NCBI GenBank assembly: GCA_963664635.1
Contig: OY761542.1
Coordinates: 806,001 to 870,000 of the forward strand
Length of the DNA stretch: 64,000 nt
Source of the DNA: VXNE01 sp963664635
GTDB lineage: Bacteria > Pseudomonadota > Gammaproteobacteria > Pseudomonadales > Azotimanducaceae
Direction: 5' to 3'
Shown: positions 60,656-64,000 of the stretch, piece after piece
Numbering within the stretch: position 1 is the first letter of the stretch
How the letters are laid out: each line of letters opens with the position of its first letter
Notes under the pieces: generated by a model
Seen by the model: the letters and a program-made list of their open reading frames with translations, nothing else
What the model was told of the DNA's origin: nothing
Database searches by the model: none
Position numbers and translations under genes: made by a program

Positions 60656-61051
60656 ATGGCGGCGCCACGCGACATCGACGTTCTAACCGGGCAGCGGGAT
60701 GAGTTGTTGGGGGAGTTGGCCGGGGTGGGCGACCTGCGGCCGGGCACGCTGCAGGCGCGCTACCGCCGGTGCGGCAAGCCGACCTGCCACTGCGCGCGGG
60801 AGGGCGATCCGGGGCACGGGCCGAAGTGGGTGCTGGTGTCGCGCGTCGCGGGCGGGACGCGCAACTGGACGATACCGGACGAGGCCGTGCAGCGGACGCG
60901 GGAGCATCTCGACGAGTGCCGGCGCTTCCGGGAGTTGACGCGGGAGCTGATCGCCGTCGGCGACGAGTTGTGCCAGGCGCGGCTGGAGGGGGACGCGCCC
61001 GGGGCACCGGGAAAAAGGGGGCGGCGGAGCCCGCGTTCGAGGCGCGGCTAG
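60656..61051 (+). CDS. ISKra4 small ORF (DUF6788 zinc-motif protein)
   Basis: A 131-residue protein: AAPRDIDVLTGQRDELLGEL, then QARYRRCGKPTCHCAREGDPG with a small Cys motif and GPKWVLVSRVAGG, as in DUF6788 ORFs next to ISKra4-type transposases. The C-terminus passes through AAAAAGGGGG, where a -1 shift would join it to the transposase. GGGGAGG precedes ATG 60656. Confidence 0.78.
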   Translation: MAAPRDIDVLTGQRDELLGELAGVGDLRPGTLQARYRRCGKPTCHCAREGDPGHGPKWVLVSRVAGGTRNWTIPDEAVQRTREHLDECRRFRELTRELIAVGDELCQARLEGDAPGAPGKRGRRSPRSRRG

Positions 61052-62391
61052 CGACGGTGCTGGACGCCGAGGCGGGGCGGCTGCTCGGGGAGGGGGTGCT
61101 GGACGGGATCGGCTTCGAGCGGCTGGAACGCGCCTGCCGCCGGGTCGCCCTGGAGGCGATGGGCCGGGCGCTGGCGGCGCGGCTGAACGCCGACCGCTCG
61201 GACGAGCGCGGGCCGCGGCTGGCGTGCCCTCGGCGGGACCGAAGCGACCACCGCGGCGACGGCATGGCGCGCCATGCCGGGCGGCGCGCGAAGACCTTCG
61301 TCACGGCGCTCGGGGAGATGGAACTGGTGCGCGCGTGGTACCACTGCGACGCCTGCGGCCGCGGCTTCGCGCCGCGCGACCGGGAACTCGGCTTCGGCGA
61401 CGGCGGTCTGTCGCCGGCGGTGCTGCGCATGGTCGGCAGCGCGGCCGGCGAGGTGAGCTTCGCCACGGCCGGTTCCCTGCTGCACGAACTGGCGGGCCTG
61501 AACGTCGACGCCAAAACGGTGGAGCGCCGCGCCGAGGCGCTCGGCCGCGAGATCGCGGCGGACGAACGGGACCGGGTCGCGGCCGGGCCCGCCACCGCGC
61601 GCACGCTGTATCTCGGTCTCGACGGCACCGGCGTGCCGGTGCGCCGCGCCGAGACCGAAGGGCGGGCCGGCAAGCAGCCGGACGGTTCCGCGAAGACGCG
61701 CGAGGCGAAGCTCGCGGTGGTGTGGTCCGCCGAGCGGACCGGCGCCGACGGCGCCCCGGCGCGCGACCCCGGCTCGGTCACCTGCTCCGCCGCCATCGAG
61801 TCCGCCGCCACGCGCGACACCGACACCGTTCCCGCGCCCTTCGCGCGGCGCGTCGTGCGCGAGGCCGCGCGGCGCGGCTTCGGGGCCGCCGAACGCCGCG
61901 TGGTGCTCGGCGACGGCGCGGCCTGGATCTGGAACATCGCCGCGGAGCACTTCCCCGGCGCCGTCGAGATCGTCGACGTGTTCCACGCCGCCGAACACCT
62001 GCACGACATCGCCAAGGCCGTCTACGGCAACGACAACGACCTCGCGCGCGTCTGGGCGGAGCAGCGCCGCGGCGAACTCCTCGCCGGCGCCTTCGACGAC
62101 CTGCTCCGGGCCGTCGGCGCCCACGCCGGCCGCTGCGAGGAGGCCCGCAAGGGGCGCGCCTACTTCGCCGGCAACCGCCGCCGCATGGACTATCCCGGGT
62201 TCCGCGCCCGGGGACTGTGCATCGGCAGCGGCGTCGTCGAGGGCGCCTGCCGGAACGTCGTCGCCAGCCGCCTCAAGCGCGGCGGCATGCGCTGGACCGT
62301 CGCCGGCGCCGACGCCATCCTCGCCCTGCGTTCCTACATCGTCAGCCACCGCTTCGACGACTTCTGGCACCGCCGCGCCGCCGCAAAATGA
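61012..62391 (+). CDS. ISKra4-family transposase (read after -1 frameshift)
   Basis: About 459 residues from the slippery run onward: WYHCDACGRGFAPRDRELGF, LYLGLDGTGVPVRRAE (first Asp), VVLGDGAAWIWNIAAEHFP (second Asp), GSGVVEGACRNVVASRLK (Glu), a DDE-type set. It has no strong start of its own; production as a fusion with the DUF6788 ORF by -1 shifting at A5G5 (61012-61021) is likely, while GTG near 61057 could give a free form. All motifs are intact. Confidence 0.85.
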   Translation, partial: KKGAAEPAFEARLATVLDAEAGRLLGEGVLDGIGFERLERACRRVALEAMGRALAARLNADRSDERGPRLACPRRDRSDHRGDGMARHAGRRAKTFVTALGEMELVRAWYHCDACGRGFAPRDRELGFGDGGLSPAVLRMVGSAAGEVSFATAGSLLHELAGLNVDAKTVERRAEALGREIAADERDRVAAGPATARTLYLGLDGTGVPVRRAETEGRAGKQPDGSAKTREAKLAVVWSAERTGADGAPARDPGSVTCSAAIESAATRDTDTVPAPFARRVVREAARRGFGAAERRVVLGDGAAWIWNIAAEHFPGAVEIVDVFHAAEHLHDIAKAVYGNDNDLARVWAEQRRGELLAGAFDDLLRAVGAHAGRCEEARKGRAYFAGNRRRMDYPGFRARGLCIGSGVVEGACRNVVASRLKRGGMRWTVAGADAILALRSYIVSHRFDDFWHRRAAAK

Positions 62392-62405
62392 CCTTCATCT
62401 CACAA

Positions 62406-64000
62406 TCAAGACGTACACCCGGAGGATGGCTGCCGGGGGTCCGTGACGGCGCGCATCGCGTCGTCGGTGGTGAGAAACACCTGGCCGGTGAGTTCGTGGA
62501 TGAGGCTCGTGGATTCGAGCTGGTCGGCTACGGGTCCCTTCACGTCCGAGAGGTGCAGCTCCACGCCGCGCGCCTCGAGCGTATGGCTAACCCGGCGCAG
62601 CATCTCGAGACCCGAGGTGTCGATGAAGTTGATCGCGCTGCAGACCAGCACCAGGTGGCGCGTCTCGCCGTTGCCGTCGACGATCTCCAGTATCCGGTCC
62701 TCCACCTCGTGGGCGTTGGCGAAATAGAGGTTCTCGTCGACGCGCACGGCGGCGGCGTGGGGGAACGTCTCGGTGTCGTAGCGGGCGACGCTGCGGAAGT
62801 GGGTGGAGTCGCCGAGCCTGCCGAGCACGGCGATGTGCGGCCTGCTCGACTGGCGCAGGAAGAGCGCGACGGCGGCGGCGGCGCCGAGCAGCAGGCCGCC
62901 TGCGACACCAAGGAGCAGCACTCCCGCGAGGGTCAGGATGTGCACCACGGCGTCCGCGCGGTAGAAGCGCCAATGCTCGCTCAGCATCGAGAAGTCCACG
63001 AGACCCGCGACCGAGACGATCACGATGGCCGCGAGGGTCGCGTGGGGCAGGTCGGCGAACAGCGGCGTGAGCCAGAGCAGGGTAACGACGATGGCGACGG
63101 CGCAAACGAGGGTACTGACCTGCGTGCGCGCACCCGCGGCGTGGTTCACGCTCGATCGCGTGAAGCTGCCGGCGACTGGGTAGGCGCCCGTCACCGCGGC
63201 GCCCAGGTTCGCGGCCCCGAGCGCCAGCAGTTCCTGGGGCGCGTCGATCCGCTCGCGCTGGCGGGCGGCCAGGGTCGCCCCGATGGAATAGCTCTCGACG
63301 AAAGCGACCAGCGCGATCATGGCCGCCGCCGGCGCGAGATCCACCCAGAGGGCCGGGTCGACCGGCGGCAGGGTGATCGCGGGCAGGCCGGCGGGCACGA
63401 AGCCGACCGCCTCGACGTCGAGATCGAACACGGCGACGCAGACCGTGGCCGCGATGGCGACGAGCATCGGTCCGGTTCTGGCGACGGGGTGATCCCGATT
63501 GCCGAGCGGCACGCCGGCGAAACGCCGCACCGCCCATACCCCGGCGAGACTGGCTACGCCGATGGCGAGCGCCGTCGGGGAGAGATCGGCCAGCGCCGCC
63601 GCGAACCGCGCAAGCTGTTCGAACGGATTCCCGCGGCTGTCGAGGCCGAGTCCCGCGAACGCCGGCAACTGGCTGATGACGATGAGGATGGCGGCGCCGT
63701 TGACGAATCCCGCGATGACCGGATGGCTCAGCAGGTTGACGATGCCGCCCATCTGCAGGAGCCGGAGCAGCCACAGCACGATGCAGACCTCCAGGCACAG
63801 GATCGAGGTGATCCCCAGGTAGGCGTCGGAGTACGCCGGCGCGTACTCGCCGACCGTGGCCGCCACCATCAGCGCGGCGATGGCGACGGGGCCCACCACC
63901 AGTTGCCGGGACGATCCGAGCACGGCGTGGATCGCCATGGGAGCCAGGCACGCGTACAGCCCGGCCTGGGCGGGCAGTCCGGCCAGGAACGCGTAGGCCA
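62406..64000 (-). CDS. SulP-family anion transporter with STAS domain (5' end outside window)
   Basis: About 530 residues are visible: the end of the N-terminal SulP region (AYAFLAGLPAQAGLYACLAP), membrane helices (ALMVAATVGEYAPAYSDAYL, VIAGFVNGAAILIVISQLPA, YSIGATLAARQRERID), and a C-terminal STAS domain (LVLVCSAINFIDTSGLEMLR). SulP proteins move sulfate, bicarbonate or dicarboxylates. The IS element was inserted one codon before the native stop, so the C-terminus now reads PSSGCTS instead of PSS; function should be unharmed. The start lies beyond 64000. Confidence 0.87.
   Translation of the reverse strand, partial: AYAFLAGLPAQAGLYACLAPMAIHAVLGSSRQLVVGPVAIAALMVAATVGEYAPAYSDAYLGITSILCLEVCIVLWLLRLLQMGGIVNLLSHPVIAGFVNGAAILIVISQLPAFAGLGLDSRGNPFEQLARFAAALADLSPTALAIGVASLAGVWAVRRFAGVPLGNRDHPVARTGPMLVAIAATVCVAVFDLDVEAVGFVPAGLPAITLPPVDPALWVDLAPAAAMIALVAFVESYSIGATLAARQRERIDAPQELLALGAANLGAAVTGAYPVAGSFTRSSVNHAAGARTQVSTLVCAVAIVVTLLWLTPLFADLPHATLAAIVIVSVAGLVDFSMLSEHWRFYRADAVVHILTLAGVLLLGVAGGLLLGAAAAVALFLRQSSRPHIAVLGRLGDSTHFRSVARYDTETFPHAAAVRVDENLYFANAHEVEDRILEIVDGNGETRHLVLVCSAINFIDTSGLEMLRRVSHTLEARGVELHLSDVKGPVADQLESTSLIHELTGQVFLTTDDAMRAVTDPRQPSSGCTS

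Larger units (their letters stand above)
60553..62420 (+). mobile_element. Intact ISKra4-family-like insertion sequence with 9-bp target duplication
   Basis: The element is 1868 bp. Left end GGGTGTACGTCAAAAATGTG and right end (reverse complement) GGGTGTACGTCTTGATTGTG form imperfect terminal inverted repeats. The 9-bp GGAGGATGG occurs immediately outside both ends (60544-60552 and 62421-62429). Inside are a DUF6788-type small ORF and the transposase, linked by a frameshift site. It is inserted at the last codons of sulP. Intact ends and both ORFs point to recent movement. Confidence 0.88.

Overview
The window is GC-rich, densely coded bacterial DNA. Outer-membrane TonB receptors, lipoproteins, a c5-type cytochrome, an OmpR/EnvZ-type two-component pair, a MATE exporter and several fatty-acid/CoA genes point to a Gram-negative proteobacterium, probably an uncultured gammaproteobacterium; the exact lineage is a guess. 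No rRNA or tRNA gene was recognised.

Layout. 0-0.4 kb: two short-repeat arrays. 0.4-9.9 kb: catabolic and salvage genes (GH88/105-like hydrolase, flavin-barrel protein, carotenoid oxygenase, a methionine aminotransferase/omega-amidase pair, cytochrome c, LRAT-like protein, amidohydrolase, cupin), interrupted by a solitary XRE antitoxin beside a toxin remnant and by a hipBA locus whose hipA is frameshifted. 10-17.4 kb: an accessory/defence island with a promoter-operator and two unknown genes, an SDR and a luciferase-like oxidoreductase, a phosphorothioate-DNA-type HNH restriction enzyme, a truncated DUF4143 ATPase, hicAB, and an intact AAA/DUF4143-like ATPase; a 61-bp direct repeat brackets the last part. 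17.4-28.5 kb: MATE exporter, universal stress protein, Fpg/Nei glycosylase, crotonase, a CinA-nucleotidylyltransferase fusion, an alpha/beta hydrolase, a heterodimeric ABC exporter and a partial AbiEii-like gene. 28.5-32.7 kb: an eight-heme TPR/HEAT cytochrome lipoprotein coupled to PPK2, then ThpR and a small lipoprotein.

32.8-40.7 kb: a probable phosphate-responsive outer-membrane locus. PhoB-box-like direct repeats precede a small secreted protein, a large lipoprotein plus TonB receptor operon, and a second, duplicated TonB receptor. The N-terminus of the second receptor looks swapped for that of the small secreted protein. 41-44.1 kb: a 27-base C tract, then two paralogous secreted proteins built of eight helical repeats flanking a Tll0287-like heme-binding protein. 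44.4-52.2 kb: thiolase, a two-component operon, crotonase, a split MaoC hydratase, an SDR and an HSL-type esterase. 52.3-58.9 kb: ClpP-like protease, hydrolase, a Gp37/TcmP pair, FAA hydrolase, two different gamma-glutamylcyclotransferases and an M20 hydrolase. 58.9-64 kb: acyl-CoA synthetase and a SulP transporter, separated by an intact ISKra4-type element with a 9-bp target duplication.

The most unusual observation is a dispersed palindromic element (core GCGAGGGGCTTGCCCCTCGC) found as intergenic arrays and also in frame inside protein-coding genes in both orientations. It occurs in an ABC exporter and twice in the octaheme cytochrome, where four 33-bp units lengthen the lipoprotein leader. 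Second is the Pho-box-linked receptor duplication with N-terminal exchange.
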